64,000 nucleotides of DNA from Pseudozobellia thermophila (GTDB lineage: Bacteria; Bacteroidota; Bacteroidia; Flavobacteriales; Flavobacteriaceae). Under the pieces are notes generated by a model. The model did no database searches. It was not told the origin of the DNA and saw only the letters and a list, made by a program, of their open reading frames with translations. Where the stretch lies: assembly GCF_900141855.1 (NCBI RefSeq), contig NZ_FQYU01000001.1:1027402-1091401 (forward strand). Reading direction: 5' to 3'. This document shows positions 27,082 to 35,140 of this stretch, piece after piece. The first letter of the stretch is position 1; each line of letters begins with the position of its first letter. A program made the translations under genes and the position numbers.

Positions 27082-28083
27082 CTAGAGGTTGATGTTCAGG
27101 TAAACCGACAGGCGGTGCCTGAGCTCTACCCGACCATTGTTCAGGTCTTGGCTGATGGGCAACACGCCGGTTAGGCCCAAGGCATAGTTTTTATAGCTGC
27201 CTTCGATACTTAGTTTGCCCAAAAACACGTTTCCTTCGGTATCCGCGACCTTTAGGCCGTATTCTTCGTTCGATTCGAATTTTTCCCCCGCTAGGCCGAC
27301 AATGGGGGTCAGTGCGAAATCGGACAGGTAATAGGTCTTAAAGGCATTGATGCCATAATTGAGCTGATTGCCGAACTGGTATTCCTTGGGGTTCTTGGTC
27401 TTAAAGGTATAGTTCAACAAGGTGCTTATGCCCCAATTGCGATGGGTGAAGCCATAGTTCATGGCAAGGATATAGTCCCAACTACCATTGCCCAGTTGAA
27501 AGCTGGGGTTGACGCTTCCGGTATTGTTCGCCTTGTCGTATTTGCCCGTAGGGGCCTTTATTCCGCCACCCAATTGAAGGTAGTGTTCGGGTTTTATCGA
27601 AACGATGCTGTCGGGGGTAGCCTTTAGCAGGTTGTAAAAGGCCAGGACGCTAATGTCTCCCAAACCATTGATTTCCTGGTCGGTGCCGTCGGGCAATACC
27701 CTGTTGTGAAATTGATAGGGAACGATGGCATTGAGGATAATACGTTCGGTAACGGGGATATTGCCCCAGGCCTGTAGGGTATTGAAGTTTTCGGTGATCC
27801 AGGGCGAGTTGTTGAAAATACCGTCCCGCGAACGGTATTGCTGCCCGATGTAGCGAAGTCCTACAAAATAACTGTTCATTGCCGTGCCGTAGCCCATGCT
27901 TCCGCCGCTACTTCCACATCCACATGTGTCACAAAAATCGAAGTAACCTTCCTCGTAGTGAAAATGGGCCGCACAAGGGCTAGGTTCGGGCAGGGGCCCC
28001 ATATCGTTGGCAAAACCTAGGGTCGCACAGGCAAAGGCCCATAGAAGGGTCAAGTGTTTAATATTCAGAAAATCGTTCGTCAT
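27082..28083 (-). CDS. Outer-membrane beta-barrel protein of a putative copper locus
   Basis: A 333-residue protein with a signal peptide (hydrophobic residues about 11-24, cleavage near GFAND). A short metal-ligand-rich segment follows, with AHFHYEEGYFDFCDTCGCGS (about residues 39-58), then alternating strands with many aromatic residues and a C-terminal RLSVYLNINL, the ending of an outer-membrane barrel. The ATG at 28083 lies inside the end of the peroxidase gene (26-base overlap), so translation is probably coupled. The Cys/His cluster and neighbours suggest a role in copper handling. It resembles putative porin/transporter families found beside MbnP genes, but no precise family can be assigned by eye. 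Confidence 0.75.
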   Translation of the reverse strand: MTNDFLNIKHLTLLWAFACATLGFANDMGPLPEPSPCAAHFHYEEGYFDFCDTCGCGSSGGSMGYGTAMNSYFVGLRYIGQQYRSRDGIFNNSPWITENFNTLQAWGNIPVTERIILNAIVPYQFHNRVLPDGTDQEINGLGDISVLAFYNLLKATPDSIVSIKPEHYLQLGGGIKAPTGKYDKANNTGSVNPSFQLGNGSWDYILAMNYGFTHRNWGISTLLNYTFKTKNPKEYQFGNQLNYGINAFKTYYLSDFALTPIVGLAGEKFESNEEYGLKVADTEGNVFLGKLSIEGSYKNYALGLTGVLPISQDLNNGRVELRHRLSVYLNINL

Positions 28084-29101
28084 TGAGGTACGTATTGTCC
28101 GTTAAGGTGTTTAAAAATGCTATTATGGCTTCTTTTTCCGATAAGCTTAGGGCAATGCCCAAGCGTTCTTCTTGTTTGAGCAAGGGATCAAGGGTAGAAG
28201 AGTCGACAACGCCGCTATCGTAAAAATCGAGAACGGCCATTAAGGTGCCGAACCTTCCGTCGTGCATATAGGGTGCGGTCTTTTCGACATTTCGTAAACT
28301 CGGTACCTTGAATTTGTAACGGTCGTCGGCCGAGCCGCTTACCTCTTCGCGCCCCACATCGTTCAGTTGTGGGTTGGGGGGAAGGCCGTTGTTTCTAAAA
28401 GATCCGTCGGTAAAAAGGTCCGTACTGTGGCAAGAGCTACACTTTTGTTCAAACAGTTCCATGCCTTCTTTTTCTTGATCGGTCAAATCCCCTCCGGCCT
28501 CATTGCGTACGTATTTGTCGTATTTGGAGTCGGCCGAAACCATCATGACCATAAATTGCGCCAAGGCTTTCAGAAAGTTTTCGGTATTGATTTCCCCGTC
28601 TTCAAAGGCAAGCGAAAAATCTTTTTGGTATTCTTTGTCGGCTTTGAGCTTATTGACCACGTTGGTAACCGTTTCGCCCATTTCCACTTCGTTGGTAATG
28701 GGGATGATGGGGAAGAGGTCTAAATGCGACGTAGCCCCGTCCCAGGTAAACTCGGTCATAAAGGCCGCATTTTGTATGGCCGGTGTGTTTCGAGTGCCCT
28801 CAAGGTCGTCGATTCCATGGCTGAATTGATGGCCGTGGTGGGTAAAGGCATGCCTTTGCTCATGGCAAAAGCCGCACGAAATAAATCCGTTGGCCGAAAG
28901 CTGGCCGTCGTAGAACAGTTTTTTTCCGAGCTCAAATCCGAATTTGGTAGGCGGATTCGCTTCTAAATCGTAGCTGGGTTCGGGAAAGTTGCTCGGTACG
29001 GTAAACTCCAGCGGCTCATCGATGGCTACATATTCTTCGTCGTCGGAAGAACAAGAGCCCAAAAACACCATTGCCGATACTAATATGAATATTCGTCTCA
29101 T
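28058..29101 (-). CDS. Dihaem cytochrome c peroxidase/MauG family lipoprotein (MbnH-like)
   Basis: A 347-residue lipoprotein (Cys17 in VFLGSCSS) with two c-type haem motifs, CGFCH (76-80) and CSSCH (220-224), in the order of bacterial dihaem peroxidases. The His-rich stretch RHAFTHHGHQFSHG (83-96) and PSLRNVEKTAPYMHDGRFGT are family features. The neighbour upstream encodes an MbnP-like protein. In methanotrophs MbnH, a member of this family, oxidises a Trp of MbnP to kynurenine to build a copper site, so this enzyme may modify its neighbour. An ordinary peroxidase role is the alternative. It overlaps the following barrel gene. Confidence 0.85.
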   Translation of the reverse strand: MRRIFILVSAMVFLGSCSSDDEEYVAIDEPLEFTVPSNFPEPSYDLEANPPTKFGFELGKKLFYDGQLSANGFISCGFCHEQRHAFTHHGHQFSHGIDDLEGTRNTPAIQNAAFMTEFTWDGATSHLDLFPIIPITNEVEMGETVTNVVNKLKADKEYQKDFSLAFEDGEINTENFLKALAQFMVMMVSADSKYDKYVRNEAGGDLTDQEKEGMELFEQKCSSCHSTDLFTDGSFRNNGLPPNPQLNDVGREEVSGSADDRYKFKVPSLRNVEKTAPYMHDGRFGTLMAVLDFYDSGVVDSSTLDPLLKQEERLGIALSLSEKEAIIAFLNTLTDNTYLNDERFSEY

Positions 29102-29117
29102 GATTGCAAATTGGGAC

Positions 29118-29140
29118 GGCCGGCCGTAAATGGGCCGGCC
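29118..29140. repeat. GGCCGGCC inverted repeat between two copper-locus genes
   Basis: GGCCGGCC occurs at 29118-29125 and 29133-29140, seven bases apart. Together they form a very stable stem in the 69-base gap between the MbnP-like and peroxidase genes. It may lower expression of the downstream genes or protect the upstream message. On the plus strand a T-run follows. Confidence 0.5.
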
Positions 29141-29170
29141 ATCTTGTTTTTTTAACTCAACCGATGATTG

Positions 29171-29971
29171 TTAGTCGTGACTTTCTCCATTGTGGACATG
29201 GTCTACCACGAACATTTCGGTCGTATTGACCGCTATTTGTGGCGATTTTTCCTCGTCTACCATGATGACCGATTTTTCCGAAAGTTTGATGTTGTTGCTT
29301 GAAACGAGAATCTTTGAGGCATCTATTTTAAGATGGATGCTCGAATCTATTTCATCGCTGACAATCACGCTGGTGGGCAATTCCAAGGTAACTTCCTTGT
29401 AGTTGTCCAAGCTCGAACCATGGCTGCCCATATGTATTTTAAAATCTGTGGGTTCGGTAACGGATTCCGAGGTGAAGCTGCCTTCGAAATTCAAGAATTT
29501 GTAACCCGCTTGCCATGACCACATCATGTTGTTCGCCTCGGCTTCGGCAAGAAAATCCCCTTGGCCCTCGGAACCTTGAAGATATTTTTCTTGGTCGACG
29601 CCGATACCGAATTTAAGGGTGGTGTATTTTCCGGCGGGTATACCGGGAAGTACTATATTGTCTTCCTCGGTTTCCTGGCTTACAATAAAATAGCTTTCGT
29701 CTTTAGGGTAAACAAACTCTTCGCCCTCTTCGTTCACTAAGCGAAAATTACTTACGATGTAGTTGAATCGGGTTACGGTTATTACCTCCCCGTTTTCGTT
29801 GGCACTATTGGGCGTGTTGAGTATTAGGTCGTTGCCGTTAAAGCCATTGTCGTATTTGATTGAAATCTCGCCCGAACCTGTTAATTCTTCGGTAGTACCG
29901 TCGTCGTCACTTGAACAGCTAACGAACAATAGTATGGATAGGGCAAGGGTATATAATGAATATTTTTTCAT
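29171..29971 (-). CDS. MbnP-like copper-binding lipoprotein
   Basis: A 266-residue lipoprotein (Cys19 in LLFVSCSS) with a beta-rich body. The MbnP signature is visible around MMWSWQAGYKFLNFEG (149-164), which includes W151 and W153. In MbnP a Trp is oxidised to kynurenine to complete a copper site. Possible ligands include KIHMGSHGSS in the middle and a His-rich tail, VDHVHNGESHD. Its gene precedes that of a dihaem MauG-type peroxidase, the usual partnership. It probably faces the periplasm or the cell surface. The family match is by pattern; copper binding is inferred. Confidence 0.82.
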   Translation of the reverse strand: MKKYSLYTLALSILLFVSCSSDDDGTTEELTGSGEISIKYDNGFNGNDLILNTPNSANENGEVITVTRFNYIVSNFRLVNEEGEEFVYPKDESYFIVSQETEEDNIVLPGIPAGKYTTLKFGIGVDQEKYLQGSEGQGDFLAEAEANNMMWSWQAGYKFLNFEGSFTSESVTEPTDFKIHMGSHGSSLDNYKEVTLELPTSVIVSDEIDSSIHLKIDASKILVSSNNIKLSEKSVIMVDEEKSPQIAVNTTEMFVVDHVHNGESHD

Positions 29972-30130
29972 CGTTGTATATTAAAAAGTATGTTGAAAAC
30001 ATGCGAAACCCTCACGGCGGAGCGCACATTCCCAAAATGTTGAATAAGAATTTAAGTTTGAAATTTTAAACGCACATACATGGCCCACGGCTGTTTTCGC
30101 CATGGGGTATGCGTATAGTTTGGAAGTTGA

Positions 30131-30511
30131 CTATACGTTTTCCGGGGGTTGGGAAATATCCGATGTCAATTCGGTGGAAATAAAGACGTTTAACGCGGTA
30201 GCGTTGTACGACTTACCAGGGCCTAGCTCCAGGTTTAAACTTATTGCCTGCGGTAAAACCTGAAAGAATACCGTGTTTTGGATCTCTAGCTTGGACTGCT
30301 TTTCCCCAAAGGGATTCTTTTCGTTCTTTTCCGTTTCTTCGGCCAGTAACTTGGCCAAATAACATTTACCGTCGCATTCCAATTGGGGTCGGTCCTTGTT
30401 TTCGCAAAGTACGTTTTTGATGTAGTCGTAATTCACGATATACTCCACTACCGGCCAAAAGGGTTTGACCAGCATAAGGGCGACCACAAAGAGGATGATG
30501 TACGACTTCAC
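30131..30511 (-). CDS. Small membrane or exported protein with a CDGKC motif
   Basis: A 126-residue protein with one N-terminal hydrophobic helix (residues about 3-20) and then CENKDRPQLECDGKCYLAK (about 36-54), which holds three Cys. Proteins with this CxGKC pattern are common in Bacteroidota beside metal-uptake genes, but no function is known. It precedes the MbnP-like gene by 159 bases on the same strand. The called start is GTG at 30511. A TATCTTTG box on the minus strand (30517-30524) would place transcription almost at this codon, so the start is uncertain. Confidence 0.65.
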   Translation of the reverse strand: MKSYIILFVVALMLVKPFWPVVEYIVNYDYIKNVLCENKDRPQLECDGKCYLAKLLAEETEKNEKNPFGEKQSKLEIQNTVFFQVLPQAISLNLELGPGKSYNATALNVFISTELTSDISQPPENV

Positions 30512-30558
30512 GGTCGCAAAGATAAATCTTTAAATTGAAATCTCCCGATTAATTATGG

Positions 30559-31737
30559 TTAGGAGAAAGCCGGTATACCGGTAATATCGGCCCCCGTAAT
30601 CAAGAGATGGATGTCGTGGGTGCCCTCATAGGTGATGACGCTTTCGAGGTTCATCATATGGCGCATAATGCTATACTCCCCGGTAATGCCCATGCCCCCG
30701 AGTACTTGTCGGGCTTCCCGGGCAATTTTAAGGGCCATTTCCACATTGTTGCGTTTGGCCATTGAAATTTGGGCCGAGCTCGCTTTCCCCTCGTTTTTTA
30801 GTTGGCCCAAACGAAGGGCCAGCAATTGTGCCTTGGTAATTTCGGTAATCATCTCGGCCAATTTTTTTTGTTGCAGTTGAAAGGCCGCAATGGGTTTGCC
30901 GAACTGTATCCGTTCCTTGGCATACCGCAATGCCGTATCATAACAATCCATGGCGGCACCGATGGCGCCCCAGGAAATGCCGTATCGGGCAGAATCGAGA
31001 CAGCCGAGGGGGGCACCCAGTCCCGATTTGTTGGGCAGCAGGTTTTCTTTGGGCACTTTTACATTGTCGAATATAAGCTCTCCGGTGGCCGAAGCCCGTA
31101 AAGACCATTTGTTGTGCGTTTCGGGGGTAGAAAAACCTTCCATGCCGCGTTCAAGGATCAAACCGTGAATGCGTCCTTCTTCGTTCTTTGCCCATACGAC
31201 CGCAATATCGGCGAACGGGGCGTTCGAAATCCATAATTTGGCGCCGTTCAAAAGAAAATGGTCGCCCATGTCCTTATACTTTGTTTCCATTCCTCCGGGG
31301 TTGGACCCGTGATTGGGCTCCGTTAGGCCAAAGCAGCCCATGAGTTCACCCGAGGCCAATTTCGGCAGGTATTTTTTCTTTTGCGCTTCGGTTCCGTAAG
31401 CAAATATGGGATACATTACCAAAGACGATTGAACCGATGCGGTCGAGCGTATGCCGCTATCGCCCCTCTCGATTTCCTGCATGATCAGGCCGTAGCTGAT
31501 TTGGTCTAATCCCGCGCCACCATATTCTTCGGGGATATAGGGGCCAAAGGCACCTATATCCGATAGCCCCTTGATAATTTGTTTGGGGAATTCCGCTTTT
31601 TGGGCATATTCTTCGATTATGGGGGAAACGTCTCGTTTGACCCATTGACGGGCGGCATCGCGCACCAATTTGTGCTCTTCGCTGAGCAGGTCGTCAATAT
31701 TGTAATAATCGGGAGCTTCAAAAAGATCAGGTCGCAT
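30559..31737 (-). CDS. gcdH: Acyl-CoA dehydrogenase, glutaryl-CoA dehydrogenase type
   Basis: A 392-residue FAD enzyme. Segments include GCFGLTEPNHGSNPGGM (FAD and substrate contacts), KLWISNAPFADIAVVWAK, the Arg-containing RYAKERIQFGKPIAAFQLQQ, and YEGTHDIH with catalytic E371. The length and C-terminal YEGTHDIHLLITGADITGI agree with glutaryl-CoA dehydrogenase, which converts glutaryl-CoA to crotonyl-CoA in lysine and tryptophan breakdown. A close short-chain acyl-CoA dehydrogenase cannot be excluded. It stands alone, with a promoter box 17 bases upstream. Confidence 0.88.
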   Translation of the reverse strand: MRPDLFEAPDYYNIDDLLSEEHKLVRDAARQWVKRDVSPIIEEYAQKAEFPKQIIKGLSDIGAFGPYIPEEYGGAGLDQISYGLIMQEIERGDSGIRSTASVQSSLVMYPIFAYGTEAQKKKYLPKLASGELMGCFGLTEPNHGSNPGGMETKYKDMGDHFLLNGAKLWISNAPFADIAVVWAKNEEGRIHGLILERGMEGFSTPETHNKWSLRASATGELIFDNVKVPKENLLPNKSGLGAPLGCLDSARYGISWGAIGAAMDCYDTALRYAKERIQFGKPIAAFQLQQKKLAEMITEITKAQLLALRLGQLKNEGKASSAQISMAKRNNVEMALKIAREARQVLGGMGITGEYSIMRHMMNLESVITYEGTHDIHLLITGADITGIPAFS

Positions 31738-31753
31738 AGAATATGATTTTTAT

Positions 31754-31761
31754 CAAATGTA
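31754..31761 (-). promoter_or_regulatory. Predicted -7 box for the acyl-CoA dehydrogenase gene
   Basis: TACATTTG on the minus strand matches TAnnTTTG and would start transcription about 10 bases before the ATG at 31737. No TTG box at good spacing is seen upstream. Confidence 0.4.
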
Positions 31762-31793
31762 TTAAAGAAATGCAACATTTTGTATCGCTGTTG

Positions 31794-32507
31794 TTACATT
31801 TTTAGATAAAAATCGCGGGTGAGGGCGATGTATTCGGGCGTGTACCGATGCCGTTCGATTTCAATGACAAGCTCTTCTACCCGGGGTTCTGACGGTTTGA
31901 AGGAAAATTCGATTAAACTGCGTTTCACCGCTGTGGTAGGGGTGCCCTTAACGTGCGTAATGCGGCGGGCGTAAAGGCCGTGTTTCACGGCCAATTTCAA
32001 GAGGTAAGGCTCTTTGTCGTAAGGGACGATGGTTGAGAAAACACCTTTCTCGGCAAGCAAGTGGCCAACACCTTCGATCAATTCCTCAAAAGGCAAGGAG
32101 GCGTTTTGCCTGGCTTGGTCTCGTGAAGTATCGCCACTTGATACCTTTTCGGAATAGAAGGGCGGATTGGAAACGATCAAGTCGTATTTTTCGTCCATTT
32201 CCTCTACGAACTCATCGAATCCCGCATGGTAACAGAACAAACGGTCTCCCCAAGGCGAATTCTCGAAATTGGCGACGCACTGTTCATAGGCGCCTTCTTC
32301 GATTTCTATGGCGTCAATGGTTTCGGCATCGCTCCGTTGGGCCAGCATAAGGGCGATAACACCGGTGCCCGCACCGATATCAAGCAGGCTTTGGGGACGG
32401 TGGTGCAAGGTGCTCCAAGCCCCTAGTAAAACGCCATCGGTTCCGATTTTCATTGCGCAGTTTTCTTGGTCGATGGAGAATTCCTTAAAGCGGAAAATAG
32501 TTGCCAT
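31794..32507 (-). CDS. yfiC: tRNA1(Val) (adenine-37-N6)-methyltransferase (YfiC/TrmN6)
   Basis: A 237-residue SAM-dependent methyltransferase. Motif I is DIGAGTG (43-49), and the amino-methylating motif NPPF lies at 114-117 (IVSNPPFYSEK). The N-terminal segment FRFKEFSIDQENCAMKIGTD is typical of the YfiC group, which methylates N6 of A37 in tRNA-Val. The length is normal. It is transcribed away from gcdH's start region as a single gene, and the sulfatase gene on the same strand ends 20 bases before its ATG. Confidence 0.88.
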   Translation of the reverse strand: MATIFRFKEFSIDQENCAMKIGTDGVLLGAWSTLHHRPQSLLDIGAGTGVIALMLAQRSDAETIDAIEIEEGAYEQCVANFENSPWGDRLFCYHAGFDEFVEEMDEKYDLIVSNPPFYSEKVSSGDTSRDQARQNASLPFEELIEGVGHLLAEKGVFSTIVPYDKEPYLLKLAVKHGLYARRITHVKGTPTTAVKRSLIEFSFKPSEPRVEELVIEIERHRYTPEYIALTRDFYLKM

Positions 32508-32527
32508 ATGATGAATGCCTTTGTTGG

Positions 32528-33970
32528 TTAACTGGGGTCGACCCTTCCCGGTTCCCGGTTTTCGGTGCCCTGTATGTTTTTTAACGAATCGCCCAAACGG
32601 GAACGCATCCGGTCGGCCAACTCTTTTATTTTTTCCACGACTTGGGGGTTTTCGGAAGCTACATTGTTCGTTTCACTTTCGTCTGATTCCAGGTCATAAA
32701 GTTCGATTTCCTCTAAATCGACCATGCGATAGTTGCCCGGCAAACCGTCTTTTCCCGGTTCCTGTCCGTCCATGGTGCGATAGCGGTGCGGAAAATACAG
32801 CTTCCACTTGCCATAGCGAACCCCGAACAGCTCGTTTACCCTATAATAAAAGAAATAGGCCTCTTGCGGACTTTCCTTGGTTTCGCCGGTGAGTAGCTTC
32901 CAAACGTTTTTCCCGTCAATGGTCGTATCAGGTAGTTCTGAACCGGTTATCGCGGCAATGGTCGGTAACAGGTCGATGGCCATCACCGGAACATCTATTA
33001 CTTTGCCGGCTTCCAGTTTTTTTGGGTATTTGGCAATGAAGGGTTCGCGTTGGCCACCTTCCCATGCCGTTCCCTTTCCTTCCCGATAGGGGAGTGCACT
33101 CCCGGCGTGGTTGCCGTAAGATAGCCACGGGCCGTTGTCGGAGGTAAAGATGATCAAGGTGTTTTCGGTGAGTCCGTTTTTTTCCAAAGCTTGCACAATC
33201 TGGCCGACCGACCAATCGATTTCCATGATGACATCGCCGTAGAGCCCCCTATCGGATTTGCCCTTGAACTTTTCCGAAACGTACAAGGGAACATGGGGCT
33301 GTGGATGGGGTACATAAAGAAAGAAGGGCTTGTCTTTGTTTCGATTGATAAAATCGACACTGTGTTCGGTTATTTGGGTAGTGAGCTGTGATTGGTCGGT
33401 CAAGGTATCGATGACGGTCTCGTTTTTGTACAAGGGAAGAGGCCCGAAGTTAAAAATAGGGCCTTGCTGGGGGTGGAGGGGCCACATGTCGTTCGAATAC
33501 GGAATACCGAACCATTCGTCAAAACCGTTTTTGGTCGGAAGGAAATCGGGGTGGTCGCCTAAATGCCATTTCCCATATATGGCGGTAGTGTACCCATTGT
33601 CCTTTAGCATTTCGGCCATTGTTGTTTCTTCAGGATTCAGCCCGATATCGCTATTGGGCATCAGGGCATTGTGTATGCCTATGCGATTGGGGTAACAGCC
33701 GGTTAAAATTCCGGCCCGGGATGCCGAACAAACGGCTTGGGCCGAATAAAAACTGGTCAGCTTCACGCCTTCGGCCGCCATGCGGTCGAGGTTCGGAGTG
33801 GCAATGTCGTCGGCCCCGAATACGCCGACATCCCCATAGCCTTGGTCGTCGGTGAAGATTAATACGATATTCGGTTTTCCCTCTTTTTGCGCACTTTCCT
33901 GTTGATCGGGTTTGGACTTACAGCAAATGGAGAGGGCCGTTAGGGCTAGAAACAAAATGTTCTTGGTCAT
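32528..33970 (-). CDS. Sulfatase (formylglycine-dependent, S1 family), lipoprotein or exported
   Basis: A 480-residue arylsulfatase-type enzyme. D41 and D42 (FTDDQGYGD) bind calcium. C81 in CSASRAGILTG is the residue converted to formylglycine, followed by GKWHLGDH (K134, H136) and FTSDNGPW with Asp and Asn metal ligands. The N-terminus (MTKNILFLALTALSICCKSK) is a signal with Cys16 or Cys17 for lipidation. An upstream in-frame start would add 32 residues of poor signal quality, so the ATG at 33970 is chosen. It probably removes sulfate from an algal polysaccharide or a related ester. The gene is divergent from a TIM-barrel isomerase gene, with 131 bases between them. Confidence 0.9.
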   Translation of the reverse strand: MTKNILFLALTALSICCKSKPDQQESAQKEGKPNIVLIFTDDQGYGDVGVFGADDIATPNLDRMAAEGVKLTSFYSAQAVCSASRAGILTGCYPNRIGIHNALMPNSDIGLNPEETTMAEMLKDNGYTTAIYGKWHLGDHPDFLPTKNGFDEWFGIPYSNDMWPLHPQQGPIFNFGPLPLYKNETVIDTLTDQSQLTTQITEHSVDFINRNKDKPFFLYVPHPQPHVPLYVSEKFKGKSDRGLYGDVIMEIDWSVGQIVQALEKNGLTENTLIIFTSDNGPWLSYGNHAGSALPYREGKGTAWEGGQREPFIAKYPKKLEAGKVIDVPVMAIDLLPTIAAITGSELPDTTIDGKNVWKLLTGETKESPQEAYFFYYRVNELFGVRYGKWKLYFPHRYRTMDGQEPGKDGLPGNYRMVDLEEIELYDLESDESETNNVASENPQVVEKIKELADRMRSRLGDSLKNIQGTENREPGRVDPS

Positions 33971-34101
33971 GGTTTGGTGGTTTTTTGATGGGTGCCAGTC
34001 CCAAAAATAAGTAAACCATTTAGGTTTTTGGAAAACGGGTGCAAAGATTGGGAAAGCGATTGGCAAAAATGTGCTATCTTGAGTGGCCTTAACCCAACCT
34101 T

Positions 34102-35139
34102 ATGAAATCGAAAAACTTTACCCGGAGAAAATTTTTGGGTGCCGCTGCCCTGACCTCGGCAGGCATGGCGCTTGATCCCTCATCCTTGTTCGGGGCCCCG
34201 GCCATTGTAAAATCATTAAAAAAACCGAACTCGTTGATCAACGGGGTACAGATCGGGGTGATTACCTATTCTTTTCGAAGCATGCCCGACCAAAGTGCCG
34301 AGGCGACCCTAAAATACGTTTTGGATGCCGGGATAAGTGCCATCGAGTTAATGGGTGGGCCTGCCGAGACCTTTGCCGGCAAACCGGAAAGCCAAATTGA
34401 CCGAAAGACCCTTTACGCACTGAGGCGAGCCAAAAAACAGGGCGATCTTACGGCAGATCAAGCCAAAGAGCTCACCGATTTGCAGGCGCAAATGGTATCG
34501 TATAACAAGGAGGTTGCCGAGTGGAGGTCGAAAATGTCGATGGACCATTTTACCAAGCTGCGCAAAATGTACAACGATGCGGGGGTCTCCATTTATGCCT
34601 TTAAGCCGGGAGTGTTCGGCAAGGATAATTCGGATGCCGATATCAATTGGGGCATGCAGGCCGCCAAGTTACTGGGGGCAAGTCATGTTACCGTAGAGCA
34701 TCCGAGTGATGATGCCCATACCCTTAGGTTGGGAAAATTGGCCAAGAAAAACAAGGTCTTTATGGCCTATCACGGGCACGAGCAACAAACCCCTACGTTG
34801 TGGGATACGGCCCTGGCCCAATCGGCATACAATGCCATGAATCTGGATCTGGGCCATTATGTGGCGGCCGGAAACGCCGACCCCTTGTCCCTTATACGGG
34901 AAAAATCGGCACATATCAAAAGCATGCATCTAAAGGACCGCCAATCTCCCCAGCATCAAAAAGGCAATTTGCCTTGGGGTACGGGAGATACGCCGATCGC
35001 GGAAGCTTTACAGCTCATGCGCGACAACCAATATAAGTTTCCGGGTACGATCGAGCTCGAATATCAAATCCCTGAAGGGTCCAATGCCGTGGAAGAGGTG
35101 AAAAAATGCCTGTCTTACTGTGAAAAGGCCTTGGGCTAG
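34102..35139 (+). CDS. Sugar phosphate isomerase/epimerase-like TIM-barrel protein with twin-arginine signal
   Basis: A 345-residue protein. The twin-arginine motif TRRKFLGAAALTSAG lies in residues 7-21, with cleavage near LFGAP. The TIM barrel has VITYSFRSMP, ISAIELMGGP (the usual metal Glu), VTVEHPSDD, AYHGHEQQ, LDLGHYVAAG and SMHLKDR, all in the order of the AP-endonuclease-2 superfamily. An insertion rich in Lys and Gln (about residues 95-145) separates strands 2 and 3. The substrate is unknown. It stands divergent from a sulfatase, so both could act on the same sulfated sugar, but this is only contextual. Confidence 0.85.
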   Translation: MKSKNFTRRKFLGAAALTSAGMALDPSSLFGAPAIVKSLKKPNSLINGVQIGVITYSFRSMPDQSAEATLKYVLDAGISAIELMGGPAETFAGKPESQIDRKTLYALRRAKKQGDLTADQAKELTDLQAQMVSYNKEVAEWRSKMSMDHFTKLRKMYNDAGVSIYAFKPGVFGKDNSDADINWGMQAAKLLGASHVTVEHPSDDAHTLRLGKLAKKNKVFMAYHGHEQQTPTLWDTALAQSAYNAMNLDLGHYVAAGNADPLSLIREKSAHIKSMHLKDRQSPQHQKGNLPWGTGDTPIAEALQLMRDNQYKFPGTIELEYQIPEGSNAVEEVKKCLSYCEKALG

Positions 35140-35140
35140 C

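Noticed and set aside
34102-35139. Genuine xylose isomerase activity for the two exported TIM-barrel proteins
   Set aside because: They share only the superfamily fold; the true xylose isomerase is the gene at 54698.
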